From Mycoplasmatota bacterium (GTDB lineage Bacteria; Bacillota_I; Bacilli_A; Haloplasmatales; Haloplasmataceae), in NCBI GenBank assembly GCA_018394295.1, contig CP074573.1, positions 1,619,156 to 1,683,155 of the forward strand: DNA of 64,000 nt, in the 5' to 3' direction. Made by a program: the position numbers and the translations under genes. Below are positions 56,355 to 64,000 of this stretch, one piece after another (positions within the stretch are counted from its first letter, which is position 1; the number at the start of each line of letters is the position of its first letter). The notes beneath the pieces are model-generated. The model was given only the letters and a program-made list of their open reading frames with translations. It searched no databases and had not been told where the DNA came from.

Positions 56355-56396
56355 AAAAGGTGATTCCTAAATTGAATAGAAATCATCTTTTTTTAC
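56355..56396 (+). terminator. Intrinsic terminator after the small membrane peptide gene
   Basis: AAAAGGTGATT and AATCATCTTTT pair over 11 bp with one G-T, followed by TTTTT. Confidence 0.75.
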
Positions 56397-56435
56397 TCCC
56401 ATTGAAAGCGATCATAATAATAATGATACTAATCC

Positions 56436-56576
56436 TCAATCCCACTTACTTATTTCTCTTAAGTGTCAAATATTTTCAGCTTCATCTCTAAAATGTTCAA
56501 AGATTTATTTTATAGGAGCTTGAACATCTTTTTTAACTATTACATCCTCTAAATAATAATCAGTAAAGTTTTGATC
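56436..56576 (-). pseudogene. Decayed coding remnant, family not recognised
   Basis: One minus-strand frame reads DQNFTDYYLEDVIVKKDVQA, then PIK-stop-IFEHFRDEAENI, stop, HLREISKWD, stop. The amino-acid character stays protein-like across one TAA and two TGA codons, with no start. It is probably an internal piece of a broken gene. Confidence 0.4.
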
Positions 56577-56728
56577 ATAACAGCAGGATTAGAAACGGAA
56601 TCAACTGCAGATATAAAATTATTAAATTAAAAATTGGCAAGTCAATATATGTATAATATTTTCAATAATTAAGTTTTCAAATACAGAAAGAAAAGTAAGT
56701 AAATAGAACCAATGTCCTAGTACAATTA

Positions 56729-56758
56729 AAGACTAGATTCTTTACAAAATCTAGTCTT
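56729..56758 (-). terminator. Hairpin after trmB
   Basis: AAGACTAGATT and AATCTAGTCTT form an 11-bp stem, 6 bp after the trmB stop. The following T-run is short (TTAATT), so it may act in either direction. Confidence 0.6.
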
Positions 56759-56763
56759 AAAAA

Positions 56764-57405
56764 TTACTTCTTAAACTGTGCTTCCATTCTATATATTCTT
56801 TGTCCTAAATTATGAAATCTTTGTTCATATTCTGTCATCACATTTCCTTCAAAATCTGACTGATGAAGGTCTAAACTAATATAGTTAAACACCATACCAA
56901 AATGAGACATACTAGTAATAGAATATTCAAATAATCTTTGATTATCTGTTTTAAAATGAATTTCTTTATTTGGTTTTAGTATATCTTTAAATATTTCTAA
57001 GAATGTTTTATAGGTTAATCGTCTTTTTTCATGTCTCTTTTTTGGCCATGGATCAGAAAAATTCAAATAGATACGATCAACTTCATTTGTTTCAAATACT
57101 TCATTTAATGCTGAAGCATCAAAACAAACTAATATTACATTAGGAAGAGGTTCTTCTTTTAATTTTTCTACAGCTCTTACCATGACACTTTGAACCACTT
57201 CAATCCCGATATAATTAATATCAGGATTATTTTTTGCCATTCCAATAATGAATTGACCTTTTCCCATACCTACTTCTATATGAATTGGATTTTCATTTTT
57301 AAAAAAACGATTCCATTTTCCTTTATATTCTTGTGGCTCTAATTTTACATAATCAGGATTATTTTTTAATATTTCTTCCGCATTAGCGATTTTTCTTAAA
57401 CGCAT
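56764..57405 (-). CDS. trmB: tRNA (guanine-N7-)-methyltransferase
   Basis: It methylates G46 of many tRNAs with SAM. A 213-residue Rossmann enzyme: IHVEVGMGKG-type [11 protein letters not shown] (SAM loop), [31 protein letters not shown] and [20 protein letters not shown], which is the DPWPK-RH-KRRL signature unique to Trm[19 protein letters not shown] at the C-terminus is also family-typical. It lies 12 bp after pepV and shares its transcript. Confidence 0.97.
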   Translation of the reverse strand: MRLRKIANAEEILKNNPDYVKLEPQEYKGKWNRFFKNENPIHIEVGMGKGQFIIGMAKNNPDINYIGIEVVQSVMVRAVEKLKEEPLPNVILVCFDASALNEVFETNEVDRIYLNFSDPWPKKRHEKRRLTYKTFLEIFKDILKPNKEIHFKTDNQRLFEYSITSMSHFGMVFNYISLDLHQSDFEGNVMTEYEQRFHNLGQRIYRMEAQFKK

Positions 57406-57417
57406 TTACCTTCACCT

Positions 57418-58782
57418 TTATCTTGTTAAATTATAAATTGCCTCTGCATAAATTGCGACTGCTTTATATAAATCTTCTAAATCAGCATACTCATTTGGTT
57501 GATGAATAAGTGCTTCTTTATTTGGAAACTCTGGACCAAACGCAACTGCATTTTTAAAATTTCGTGCATAAGTGCCTCCACCAATTGTAAGAAGCGGTGA
57601 CTTATCATCATTTGTATATTTAATATAAGCTTGATGTAATGTCTTAACCAAATCACTTTCAGGGTCTACATAGTGTGGTTTAGAGTCTCTATCAGTACTA
57701 TATTCAAAATTAAAATCTGCTGCTTTTTGTTTTAATACTTTAGTCATATTTTCAACATCTGTATGGATAGGATAACGGAAATTTAACTCTAATGAGAATT
57801 TATTATTTTCGTACAAACAAACACCAACATTACATGTTAAATCACCCATTATATCATTTGTATAATCAACACCTGATTTTTTCATTCTTGAATCAAATGT
57901 TAGATATTTACAAGCAAACTTAACAAATTCATTATCAATTTGTTCATTTAAAAAAGTTAATAATATGAAACCTGCATTTAATCCATCGTTAGGTTCCATC
58001 GCATGCGCACTTTTACCATAAGCAATTAATTGAACTTTTCCATCATCTAAATCTTTGACTTCACCTTTAAATTCTAGTTCATTCAAAAATGTTTCATATA
58101 CATCTTTATATTTAGCATCTACAACAGCAACTGCTTTTTCAGGAACGACATTTGTTCTATCTCCAAACTGAAGTTGATATAAACCATTCCCATCACATTT
58201 CCCAGTAAATATTCCATCTAATATTCCTTTTTCACCATAAATTAATGGGAATGATGCATCCGGTGCAAACCCTAAGTCAGGCATTTTTTCTTTTTTTAAA
58301 TAATGATTTAAGCCTCTCCATCCTGATTCTTCATCTAAACCAAGAATAATTCTAATTTTTTTATTAAATTTAACACCCATATCAAGTAACATTTTAACTG
58401 CATAATAAGCAACAATTGTTGGTCCCTTATCATCTAAAGCACCACGAGCATAAATCTTTCCATCTTCAATGGTTGCGCTAAATGGATCAAACTTCCATCC
58501 ATCACCGGTTGGTACCACATCTAAATGACATAGAATACCTAAGATTTCTTCCCCTTCACCTACTTCAATATGACCTGCATAATTATCTACATTTTTTACT
58601 GTGTAATGATCACGTTTTCCTAATTCCATCATAAATTCTAAACATTCATGAATCCCATCTCCAAAGGGATGTTCATTATCTGGATTAAATTCTGTTAACA
58701 CACTAGGAATTTTTAGTAAACCTTGTAAATCCTTAATAAAATCATCATGATACTTTTTAAAGCTTTCATAAAAATTTTCCAT
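57418..58782 (-). CDS. pepV: Dipeptidase PepV (M20 family)
   Basis: A 454-residue zinc dipeptidase. Metal ligands and catalytic residues are readable: GILCHLDVVPTGDGW (His, Asp), RGALDDKGPTIVAY (bridging Asp), LGLDEESGWRG (catalytic Glu-Glu), FAPDASFPLIYGEKG and the late histidine region KPHYVDPES plus GGGTYARNF. It completes peptide breakdown in the cytosol. GGAGG lies before ATG 58782. It is the first gene of an operon with trmB. An imperfect long dyad at 58854-58886 lies in the upstream region. Confidence 0.96.
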   Translation of the reverse strand: MENFYESFKKYHDDFIKDLQGLLKIPSVLTEFNPDNEHPFGDGIHECLEFMMELGKRDHYTVKNVDNYAGHIEVGEGEEILGILCHLDVVPTGDGWKFDPFSATIEDGKIYARGALDDKGPTIVAYYAVKMLLDMGVKFNKKIRIILGLDEESGWRGLNHYLKKEKMPDLGFAPDASFPLIYGEKGILDGIFTGKCDGNGLYQLQFGDRTNVVPEKAVAVVDAKYKDVYETFLNELEFKGEVKDLDDGKVQLIAYGKSAHAMEPNDGLNAGFILLTFLNEQIDNEFVKFACKYLTFDSRMKKSGVDYTNDIMGDLTCNVGVCLYENNKFSLELNFRYPIHTDVENMTKVLKQKAADFNFEYSTDRDSKPHYVDPESDLVKTLHQAYIKYTNDDKSPLLTIGGGTYARNFKNAVAFGPEFPNKEALIHQPNEYADLEDLYKAVAIYAEAIYNLTR

Positions 58783-58853
58783 TTTAATTCCTCCAATAAA
58801 TTTATTATCTTAATCATTATCAATTTTGTTTGAAAATTATTTAATGGCTCTCA

Positions 58854-58886
58854 ACTAGTTAGGTACTTACTGTACCTATTTCTAGT
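58854..58886. promoter_or_regulatory. Dyad upstream of pepV
   Basis: ACTAG-N2-AGGTAC-N5-GTACCT-N4-CTAGT: a nested inverted repeat without a T-run. It could be an operator; no bound protein is suggested by the sequence. Confidence 0.45.
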
Positions 58887-59075
58887 CTACCACAACGAGA
58901 TACATCATAAACACAGATAATTCTATATTTACTTAACCTGTAGAATATCCCCCATTTTATTCCATATTCAATTAACTATTATAACATAAAAAACCAAATC
59001 TAAGAAGTTTAATAGGCACATTATTATGATTAAAACATACAATACTATTGAAATATTAGTTAAAGGAGTGAAATC

Positions 59076-59477
59076 ATGTATCCACAACAACCATATGTAG
59101 AACCAAGCATGTATGGAAGACCACCACAAATAGAAGGAATGTATCCACAACAACAAGGAGCGTTTCCTGGTATGGGTCCATCTCCTCAACAAGGAGCATT
59201 TCCTGGCATGGGTCCATCTCCTCAACAAGGACCGTTTCCTGGCATGGGTCCATCTCCTCAACAAGGACCTTTTTATCCACAACAATTACCATATCCTCAA
59301 CCAAGCGCACCTAAACCACCAAAAGCTCCTGGAACAATTATTGGTGATACTAGTTACAATATAAATGCTCGGTTAGACCGAATAGAACGTGAGATTATCG
59401 AAATGAATCGCCGTTTAAATAATTTAACACGCCGTGTGCGTCGTATTGAAAATTTCTTGAACATTAGAGAAGATTAG
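59076..59477 (+). CDS. Pro/Gln/Gly-rich protein with C-terminal coiled coil
   Basis: 133 residues. The first 85 are MYPQQPYVEPSMYGRPPQIE and three exact-like repeats of GAFPGMGPSPQQ, then a PPKAPG linker. The last 40 (YNINARLDRIEREIIEMNRR, LNNLTRRVRRIENFLNIRED) form a strongly charged coiled coil. No signal peptide or membrane helix. AAAGGAG precedes the ATG. The composition resembles small coat or scaffold proteins of Bacillota (inert spacer plus oligomerising helix), but no exact family is recognised. It is a single plus-strand gene with its own terminator. Confidence 0.85.
   Translation: MYPQQPYVEPSMYGRPPQIEGMYPQQQGAFPGMGPSPQQGAFPGMGPSPQQGPFPGMGPSPQQGPFYPQQLPYPQPSAPKPPKAPGTIIGDTSYNINARLDRIEREIIEMNRRLNNLTRRVRRIENFLNIRED
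59157..59264 (+). repeat. Three 36-bp tandem repeats inside the Pro/Gln-rich gene
   Basis: Units 59157-59192, 59193-59228 and 59229-59264 differ at only a few positions and encode GAFPGMGPSPQQ or GPFPGMGPSPQQ. Copy number could vary between strains. Confidence 0.9.
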
Positions 59478-59490
59478 GTAACCTCCTTTT

Positions 59491-59519
59491 AGCCTTACAA
59501 ATATTTGTAAGGCTTTTTT
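59491..59519 (+). terminator. Intrinsic terminator after the Pro/Gln-rich gene
   Basis: AGCCTTACAAA and TTTGTAAGGCT (11 bp) followed by TTTTTA. Confidence 0.88.
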
Positions 59520-59527
59520 ATGTAGAA

Positions 59528-59547
59528 AAGAGGGTTGTAACCCTCTT
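59528..59547 (-). terminator. Hairpin after the FtsX permease gene
   Basis: AAGAGGGTT and AACCCTCTT with a 2-base centre; the minus strand continues TTCT. It lies 9 bp from the permease stop. Confidence 0.65.
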
Positions 59548-59556
59548 CATATAAAC

Positions 59557-61902
59557 TTATTCATTAATTTTAAGTGCTTCCTGTAAAGCAATTTTATTCA
59601 GTTTTCTTTTCGCAATAAATAAGGAAACATAATAAGTAACTACAATGATAATAAGACCATATAGTGTTTGGATTAAAGATAGATTAAATGGGAAAGCAAA
59701 ATTTAATTCACTTCCAATCGTTGACATAAGCTTTCTTAAAGACATCAAAGTAATTGGAATTGATAGTAAATAAGCAATTATTATAATTGGTAAATATATA
59801 TTTAATACCATACTACTTATCTCTTTATCTTCATACCCCATTACTTTTAAGAAAGAAATTGTCTTAAAATTATCTTCAATATTAAATACGGCTATTAATA
59901 CTAAAACAATAATCGCTAATAGGACCGCTACAAAGACCATCACATAAACCAGTGACTTCACCATCCCTGTCATTTGTTCAATTGATTGAATCATTTCTTC
60001 TTTATCAAATAGACTTTTGACATGTTCGGTTTGTTTCTCATTTGTCCAAACACCATTATACCAACTTGAATCTAAACAATAATAATTATTTAAGGTTTTA
60101 ATTGGTATAAACACATATGGGGTAATATAGTTTTCCATGATTCCCACAACTTTTACTTGTTTAAGAGAATCTTTTCCATCTTGTGTTGTGACTAAGATAC
60201 TCATATAGTCACCCACATCAACCTCATGTATCACAGATAGCATTGATGAAATAACGACATTTTGCTCGTTCTCATATAATGTTGGTAATAAATTTTTATT
60301 CTTATCATCTACTAATTGATAACGGTTTAAAGTTGAATCCACTCCAATTAAAGTTACTTCAATTTCACTATTATTAGCGTTTATTTTTGATGGTATCATC
60401 ATAAACCGATCATCTAGTTCATTTTTTTCTGCCTGAGTAGGTTGATCATATATTACTTGATATTTATAATCTGATGAAGAGGATACATCACCTATAATTT
60501 TCTTAAAAGATTGACTAAATGATAATGCGAATATCATATAAATACTAGCAATTAGCACACCAATAAAAGTGATGAATAACTTCCCAAAACCTCTTAATGC
60601 GATATTATATTTAAATCTTGTCTTAAAAGAAAATTTCTTTAAGATAGGATGCATCCATTTCACTAAAAAGTTTACTTTATGATTAACTTTAGTTCTCATT
60701 AAATCAAGTGGTGATTTTTTCACAAGAAAATATATCACAAAAGCACTAAACAAATTCAGTAATAAAATCGGTAGAATAATGGAATTGATAAAAATATTTA
60801 TATTAAAATGCAATTCATTTACTGGCATTTGATAATAAATACCAAAAAATGAAATGATTGGTATCGCTAAATAATAACCAATAATATATCCAAATATCGA
60901 ACCAATAATACCAGCTGTAATTGGATAAATCATATATGCCATTAATATTTTAAATCGACTATACCCTAATGATTTAATAACACCTATTTGGCGTCTTTCC
61001 ATATTAATGCTTTTATTTACTACTATTCCAATTACAACTACTGCTAATACTAAAATCACACTACTTAATGCGGTAATTAATACCTTATTGGCATCAAGTT
61101 CTCCGTAGATTGCACCTGTTCTTAAAGCTGTTTTAGCATCAACTAAATTAACCATATAGAAATCATCAATTTTTTTTACATCCTCTTTAGTATAAGAACC
61201 TTTTAAAAATTCACCAGCATAATAGGTTACTTTAGGCGCTGAAAAATCCTCAAAAAAAGTATCATTCAATACCCCTAATGCTTGATTCTTAGCATCATAG
61301 ACAAAATTTTCACTCGATAGTTGAGGATAAATATAATCGACAAAATAAACAAATCCAACGATTTGGTATAAATCTCCTTCAATCTCAATGTTATAATTTA
61401 ATGATAAATGATTTGCTTTAGCAAAAGCAATCCCTAAAGCAATTTCTTGATCATTTTGAGGAAGACGGCCTTTTTCAATATACGTTTGATTTATTTCTTT
61501 ACTGTTTTTAAATACTCTAATTGTAATTGTTTTATTCAATTGATTAGAATCAAAATTAATTTGTTTATATTCTCTTCTCTCAATATTTATTTCATACTTA
61601 TTTTCTAAGTAATTAATTCTTTCTTCAATAATCTTTTTTTGTTCATTTTCTGGCAATTGATAAATATATTGAACATCATAATTATTTTCACTTATTTCAG
61701 TAGTAGATAAATAGGAGTTCATTTCAAAAGAAAAATCTTCTTGATTATAATCTACTACATAATTATCGACTGTTTCTTCCACTACAAATAATGTATATCC
61801 TAAAGATACATATAAACATCCGGCTAAGACGACCATTAAAATAATCCCAATAATACGAAATGGTTTATTTTTTATTCCTTTTAAAACATTTTTAATTAAC
61901 AT
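59557..61902 (-). CDS. FtsX-like ABC transporter permease
   Basis: A 781-residue membrane protein with N-terminal TM1 (RIIGIILMVVLAGCLYVSLG), a large extracytosolic domain (about residues 40-265), three TM segments near 270-395 (first FtsX domain, preceded by VNKSINMERRQIGVIKSLGY), a second TM/extracytosolic stretch and a final FtsX domain from about 655 on, ending RKLNKIALQEALKINE. The two FtsX cores and both IGV-KSLGY/VMGY coupling motifs are typical of LolC/MacB-like transporters in Gram-positive bacteria. It is 1 bp behind its ATPase gene, so the two form one complex. Confidence 0.93.
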   Translation of the reverse strand: MLIKNVLKGIKNKPFRIIGIILMVVLAGCLYVSLGYTLFVVEETVDNYVVDYNQEDFSFEMNSYLSTTEISENNYDVQYIYQLPENEQKKIIEERINYLENKYEINIERREYKQINFDSNQLNKTITIRVFKNSKEINQTYIEKGRLPQNDQEIALGIAFAKANHLSLNYNIEIEGDLYQIVGFVYFVDYIYPQLSSENFVYDAKNQALGVLNDTFFEDFSAPKVTYYAGEFLKGSYTKEDVKKIDDFYMVNLVDAKTALRTGAIYGELDANKVLITALSSVILVLAVVVIGIVVNKSINMERRQIGVIKSLGYSRFKILMAYMIYPITAGIIGSIFGYIIGYYLAIPIISFFGIYYQMPVNELHFNINIFINSIILPILLLNLFSAFVIYFLVKKSPLDLMRTKVNHKVNFLVKWMHPILKKFSFKTRFKYNIALRGFGKLFITFIGVLIASIYMIFALSFSQSFKKIIGDVSSSSDYKYQVIYDQPTQAEKNELDDRFMMIPSKINANNSEIEVTLIGVDSTLNRYQLVDDKNKNLLPTLYENEQNVVISSMLSVIHEVDVGDYMSILVTTQDGKDSLKQVKVVGIMENYITPYVFIPIKTLNNYYCLDSSWYNGVWTNEKQTEHVKSLFDKEEMIQSIEQMTGMVKSLVYVMVFVAVLLAIIVLVLIAVFNIEDNFKTISFLKVMGYEDKEISSMVLNIYLPIIIIAYLLSIPITLMSLRKLMSTIGSELNFAFPFNLSLIQTLYGLIIIVVTYYVSLFIAKRKLNKIALQEALKINE

Positions 61903-61903
61903 A

Positions 61904-62602
61904 TTAACTCCAACTTATATCTAATGCTTTCTTCTTATTATCGTTAATCTCTAAATCATAAATTTCGCCAGATTTCATATGAATTACCTTATCAGCAATC
62001 TCTTTAATTGCGATATTATGGGTTACAATAACTATTGTTGTTTTCAAATCTTTATTTAATTGTTGTAAAACATCTAATACTTGTTTTCCAGTTTCTTCAT
62101 CTAGTGCACCCGTTGGTTCATCACAAAATAATATCGATGGATTCTTTGCAAGTGCTCTAGCGATTGAAACCCGTTGTTGTTGCCCCCCTGATAATTGATA
62201 AGGATATTTATCTATTTGGTCTGTCATCCCAATTTTTTCTAACAATTCATCTATTGATAATGGATTTTCACTTAAATTTCTTCCAACTTCGATGTTTTCA
62301 TAAACATTCAAATTAGATAATAAATTATAAGATTGAAAAATAAACCCTAATTTTCTTCTTCGGAAATTAGTTAATGTTTTATCTTTCATATCTGTAATCA
62401 TTTCCCCGTCAACTTCAATTTCTCCACTTGTTACACTATCTAATCCACTAATAACATTTAATAAAGTTGATTTTCCACTTCCAGATGGTCCTAATATTAC
62501 CACAAACTCACCATCTTGGATTTCTAAACTGACATCACGTAAAGCATGGGTTTCTACAACACCTGTTTGGTAAACTTTCTTAACATTTTTAACCTTAATC
62601 AT
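61904..62602 (-). CDS. ABC transporter ATP-binding protein (MacB/LolD type)
   Basis: A 232-residue ATPase with MIKVKNVKKVYQTGVVETHA at its start, GPSGSGKSTL (Walker A), FIFQSYNLLSNLNVYENIEV (Q-loop), YQLSGGQQQRVSIARAL (signature), ILFCDEPTGALDEETGKQVL (Walker B, catalytic Glu) and VTHNIAIKEIAD (H-loop). I use ATG 62602 because AAGGAGG lies 7 nt upstream; an earlier ATG at 62668 overlaps the promoter. It drives the FtsX-like permease. Such pairs move peptides, lipids or lipoproteins, or act as resistance or cell-surface sensors. Confidence 0.95.
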   Translation of the reverse strand: MIKVKNVKKVYQTGVVETHALRDVSLEIQDGEFVVILGPSGSGKSTLLNVISGLDSVTSGEIEVDGEMITDMKDKTLTNFRRRKLGFIFQSYNLLSNLNVYENIEVGRNLSENPLSIDELLEKIGMTDQIDKYPYQLSGGQQQRVSIARALAKNPSILFCDEPTGALDEETGKQVLDVLQQLNKDLKTTIVIVTHNIAIKEIADKVIHMKSGEIYDLEINDNKKKALDISWS

Positions 62603-62639
62603 CTTATATCCTCCTTGTCCTTGAACTTGACTATTTTTA

Positions 62640-62668
62640 ATTATATGATTAAACATAAAATTAGTCAA
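62640..62668 (-). promoter_or_regulatory. Promoter of the MacB-like ABC pair
   Basis: TTGACT (62668-62663) and TATAAT (62645-62640) are 17 bp apart on the minus strand. An inverted TTGACTA / TAGTCAA pair (about 30 bp apart) brackets the promoter and may be a regulatory site. Confidence 0.7.
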
Positions 62669-62710
62669 ATTATATGTTATGATATAGATTTATTACGTAT
62701 AGATAAAATA

Positions 62711-62739
62711 AATGCATATCAATACTATTGATATGCATT
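62711..62739 (-). terminator. Intrinsic terminator after plsC
   Basis: AATGCATATCAATA and TATTGATATGCATT are perfect 14-bp arms with one base between, followed by TTATTTTAT on the minus strand. The gene ends 5 bp upstream. Confidence 0.8.
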
Positions 62740-62743
62740 AGAT

Positions 62744-63484
62744 CTATTCAGGAATAATTGTGGATTCGATTGTTTCCTTTGTCATTTGTTGAAGATCTTC
62801 CGCTATTTCTTTTACACCGACACCTTCTGAGATATGTTTTACATAGGGTTTTAATATCTTAATCACAATCGTACCTTTTTTCAATTTACCAATGACTTCA
62901 TGAGCTGTATATATCTTATCAGTTCCGATGACTACGACCGGAACGATAGGAACTTTTGCCTTCGTAGCTAATCTTAAACCACCGGTTTGAAACTTAGCAA
63001 CTGGCTCATCAGTTACCATTTTAGTTATTTCTCCTTCAGGAAACAAAATGAAAGAATGACCTTTTTTCATATTGTCAATTCCTCGATTAATTGCTTTGAT
63101 ACCTTCACGAGGATTTTTTCTATCAACAAAGATACATCCAAAAGATTTAAACCATGGTGCTAAAACAGGAATCTTTTCAAACCATAAATCACCAGCAATA
63201 ACAGCACCTAATTGTTTTACTACTGCATAACTAACAAAATAAGGATCAATCATACTAGGATGATTTGAGGTATATAAAACAGCTCCATCAGGAACATTCT
63301 CTCTTCCTTCTACAATAACCTTAGAACCTGCTCTTTTTACAATTATATTACATAATCTTCCGATATATTTAAATCTCTCTTCAATACTATATTTTTCTGG
63401 ATTTTTATATCGTTTTCTAATAGGAATTAAATGAAATAAAACATAAAAAAATGCATTTAAATAGACCCATAATATTCGAAACAT
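62744..63484 (-). CDS. plsC: 1-acyl-sn-glycerol-3-phosphate acyltransferase
   Basis: A 246-residue PlsC that puts the second acyl chain on phosphatidic-acid precursors at the membrane. An N-terminal hydrophobic helix (ILWVYLNAFFYVLFHLIP) is followed by the catalytic H-x4-D motif in TSNHPSMIDPY (about residues 73-83), FVDRKNP, the glycerol-phosphate site LFPEGEITKM and VPIVPVVVIGTD. All four LPLAT motifs are present. It stands alone with its own terminator. Confidence 0.95.
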   Translation of the reverse strand: MFRILWVYLNAFFYVLFHLIPIRKRYKNPEKYSIEERFKYIGRLCNIIVKRAGSKVIVEGRENVPDGAVLYTSNHPSMIDPYFVSYAVVKQLGAVIAGDLWFEKIPVLAPWFKSFGCIFVDRKNPREGIKAINRGIDNMKKGHSFILFPEGEITKMVTDEPVAKFQTGGLRLATKAKVPIVPVVVIGTDKIYTAHEVIGKLKKGTIVIKILKPYVKHISEGVGVKEIAEDLQQMTKETIESTIIPE

Positions 63485-63639
63485 TTTAATGCCTCCCTAA
63501 ACCCGAATATTCAATATTATTATTATAACAAAATACACAAAAAAATTCATCCATTATTATGAAAAAAATTATAGAACTGTTTAAAAAAAAGAGGTGAAAA
63601 TTCGAGGCTGCTGAAAAAGTCTCATCAAATTATGAATTG

Positions 63640-63670
63640 GGAAGAGTATATTAATTATTCTTCCTTTTTT
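63640..63670 (+). terminator. Terminator inside the IS left end
   Basis: GGAAGAGTA and TATTCTTCC pair with one G-T and are followed by TTTTTT. It would stop outside transcription from reaching the transposase. Confidence 0.7.
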
Positions 63671-63701
63671 CATATAAATACAACGAAAAGAAAGTGAAAA
63701 A

Positions 63702-63710
63702 TGATATAAT
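63702..63710 (+). promoter_or_regulatory. Extended -10 promoter of the transposase
   Basis: TGATATAAT on the plus strand, 33 bp before the start codon; no good -35. Confidence 0.55.
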
Positions 63711-63743
63711 GAAGGTAGAAAATAATTTGAAATTGGTGATAGT

Positions 63744-64000
63744 ATGCTACCTAATAAAGAACTTGTCTTAAGTCCATACAGTAAGTTGTATGATATTGTG
63801 GTTCCAAAGAATCATATATTAAGAAAATTTAAAGAATTAGTGGATTTTGAATTTGTTTATGAAGAATTAAAAGATAAATATACAAAGGATAATGGAGCGA
63901 CAGCGAAATGTCCTATTTTTATGTTTAAATTATTATTATTAAAAGTAATGTATCCAATGTCTGACCGAGATTTAGTTGAGCAAGCACAATTAAATATGGC
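63744..64000 (+). CDS. IS1182-family transposase, N-terminal part (cut by window edge)
   Basis: About 85 residues before the window edge: MLPNKELVLSPYSKLYDIVV, PKNHILRKFKELVDFEFVYE, ELKDKYTKDNGATAKCPIFM, FKLLLLKVMYPMSDRDLVEQ. The VP-NH-LR / D--FVYEEL / Y--D-G--A--P--MFKLLLLK / SDRDLVEQ order is characteristic of IS1182 (DDE) transposases. The catalytic part lies outside the window, so activity cannot be judged. Confidence 0.92.
   Translation, partial: MLPNKELVLSPYSKLYDIVVPKNHILRKFKELVDFEFVYEELKDKYTKDNGATAKCPIFMFKLLLLKVMYPMSDRDLVEQAQLNM

Larger units (their letters stand above)
63604..64000 (+). mobile_element. IS1182-family insertion sequence, left end (cut by window edge)
   Basis: The left end begins near GAGGCTGCTGAAAAAGTCTC (63604-63623), a typical IS1182-type terminal repeat. 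It is followed by a terminator, an extended -10 promoter and the start of the transposase. The right end lies outside the window, so target duplication cannot be seen. Confidence 0.8.

Noticed and set aside
58968-59310. Two minus-strand frames opposite the Pro/Gln-rich gene
   Set aside because: Their repeats (RRWTHARK, VEEMDPCQE) simply mirror the sense 36-bp repeat; the sense frame has ribosome site and terminator.
1-64000. TGA read as tryptophan (Mycoplasma code)
   Set aside because: Several genes end in TGA in overlapping ATGA pairs and tryptophan is encoded by TGG in all intact genes.

Overview
The window is very AT-rich DNA from a low-GC Gram-positive relative. TGA acts as a stop codon (for example at 332-334 and 1012-1014), promoters are Bacillota-like (TTGACA-17-TATAAT), two T-box leaders are present, and membrane lipoproteins and ABC exporters are frequent. 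Together with a giant Ig-repeat surface protein, PepV, TrmB, an IS1182-type element and a group II intron, this fits a wall-less or deep-branching Bacillota/Mollicutes relative (Haloplasma/Izemoplasma-like). That placement is inference; no rRNA gene or taxonomic marker is in the window. Almost all genes lie on the minus strand.

Region 1 (1-7.1 kb) holds three efflux modules, each with its own regulator: TetR plus an ABC-2 exporter, a MerR/MATE pair with a 19-bp-spacer promoter, and a MATE/TetR operon. Each has a visible promoter-operator.

Region 2 (7.1-30.7 kb) is dominated by one 7266-codon secreted protein (8382-30182). It carries 14 RCC1 repeats (enough for two seven-blade propellers), about 75 Ig-like repeats of 79 residues, and two DUF5011-like C-terminal domains. 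It overlaps by 4 bp a small lipoprotein made of the same DUF5011-like domain. A decayed copy of such a domain lies just upstream of the giant gene, so the locus once held more of these genes.

Region 3 (30.7-45.6 kb) holds asnB and brnQ, each behind a T-box leader (specifiers read as AAC/Asn and AUC/Ile). It also has two AraC-type regulators with large sensor or TPR-like tails, a sirtuin, a lipoprotein, a DinB-like protein, a HAD phosphatase with a frameshifted C-terminus, a small unknown protein and a heterodimeric ABC exporter.

Region 4 (45.6-52.5 kb) is a decay and insertion zone. It contains a nucleoside phosphorylase, two hypothetical genes, fragments of an AAA ATPase, an ABC exporter and an unknown gene, copies of a roughly 100-bp dispersed repeat, and a complete group IIC-like intron (49727-51590) sitting immediately behind a terminator-like hairpin. 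A possible tRNA/tmRNA 3'-end relic follows a GNAT gene.

Region 5 (52.5-64 kb) holds a TetR-controlled iron alcohol dehydrogenase with an aldehyde dehydrogenase, a 30-residue membrane peptide gene, trmB-pepV, a proline/glutamine-rich coiled-coil protein, a MacB-like ABC/FtsX pair, plsC, and the left end of an IS1182-family element that runs off the window.
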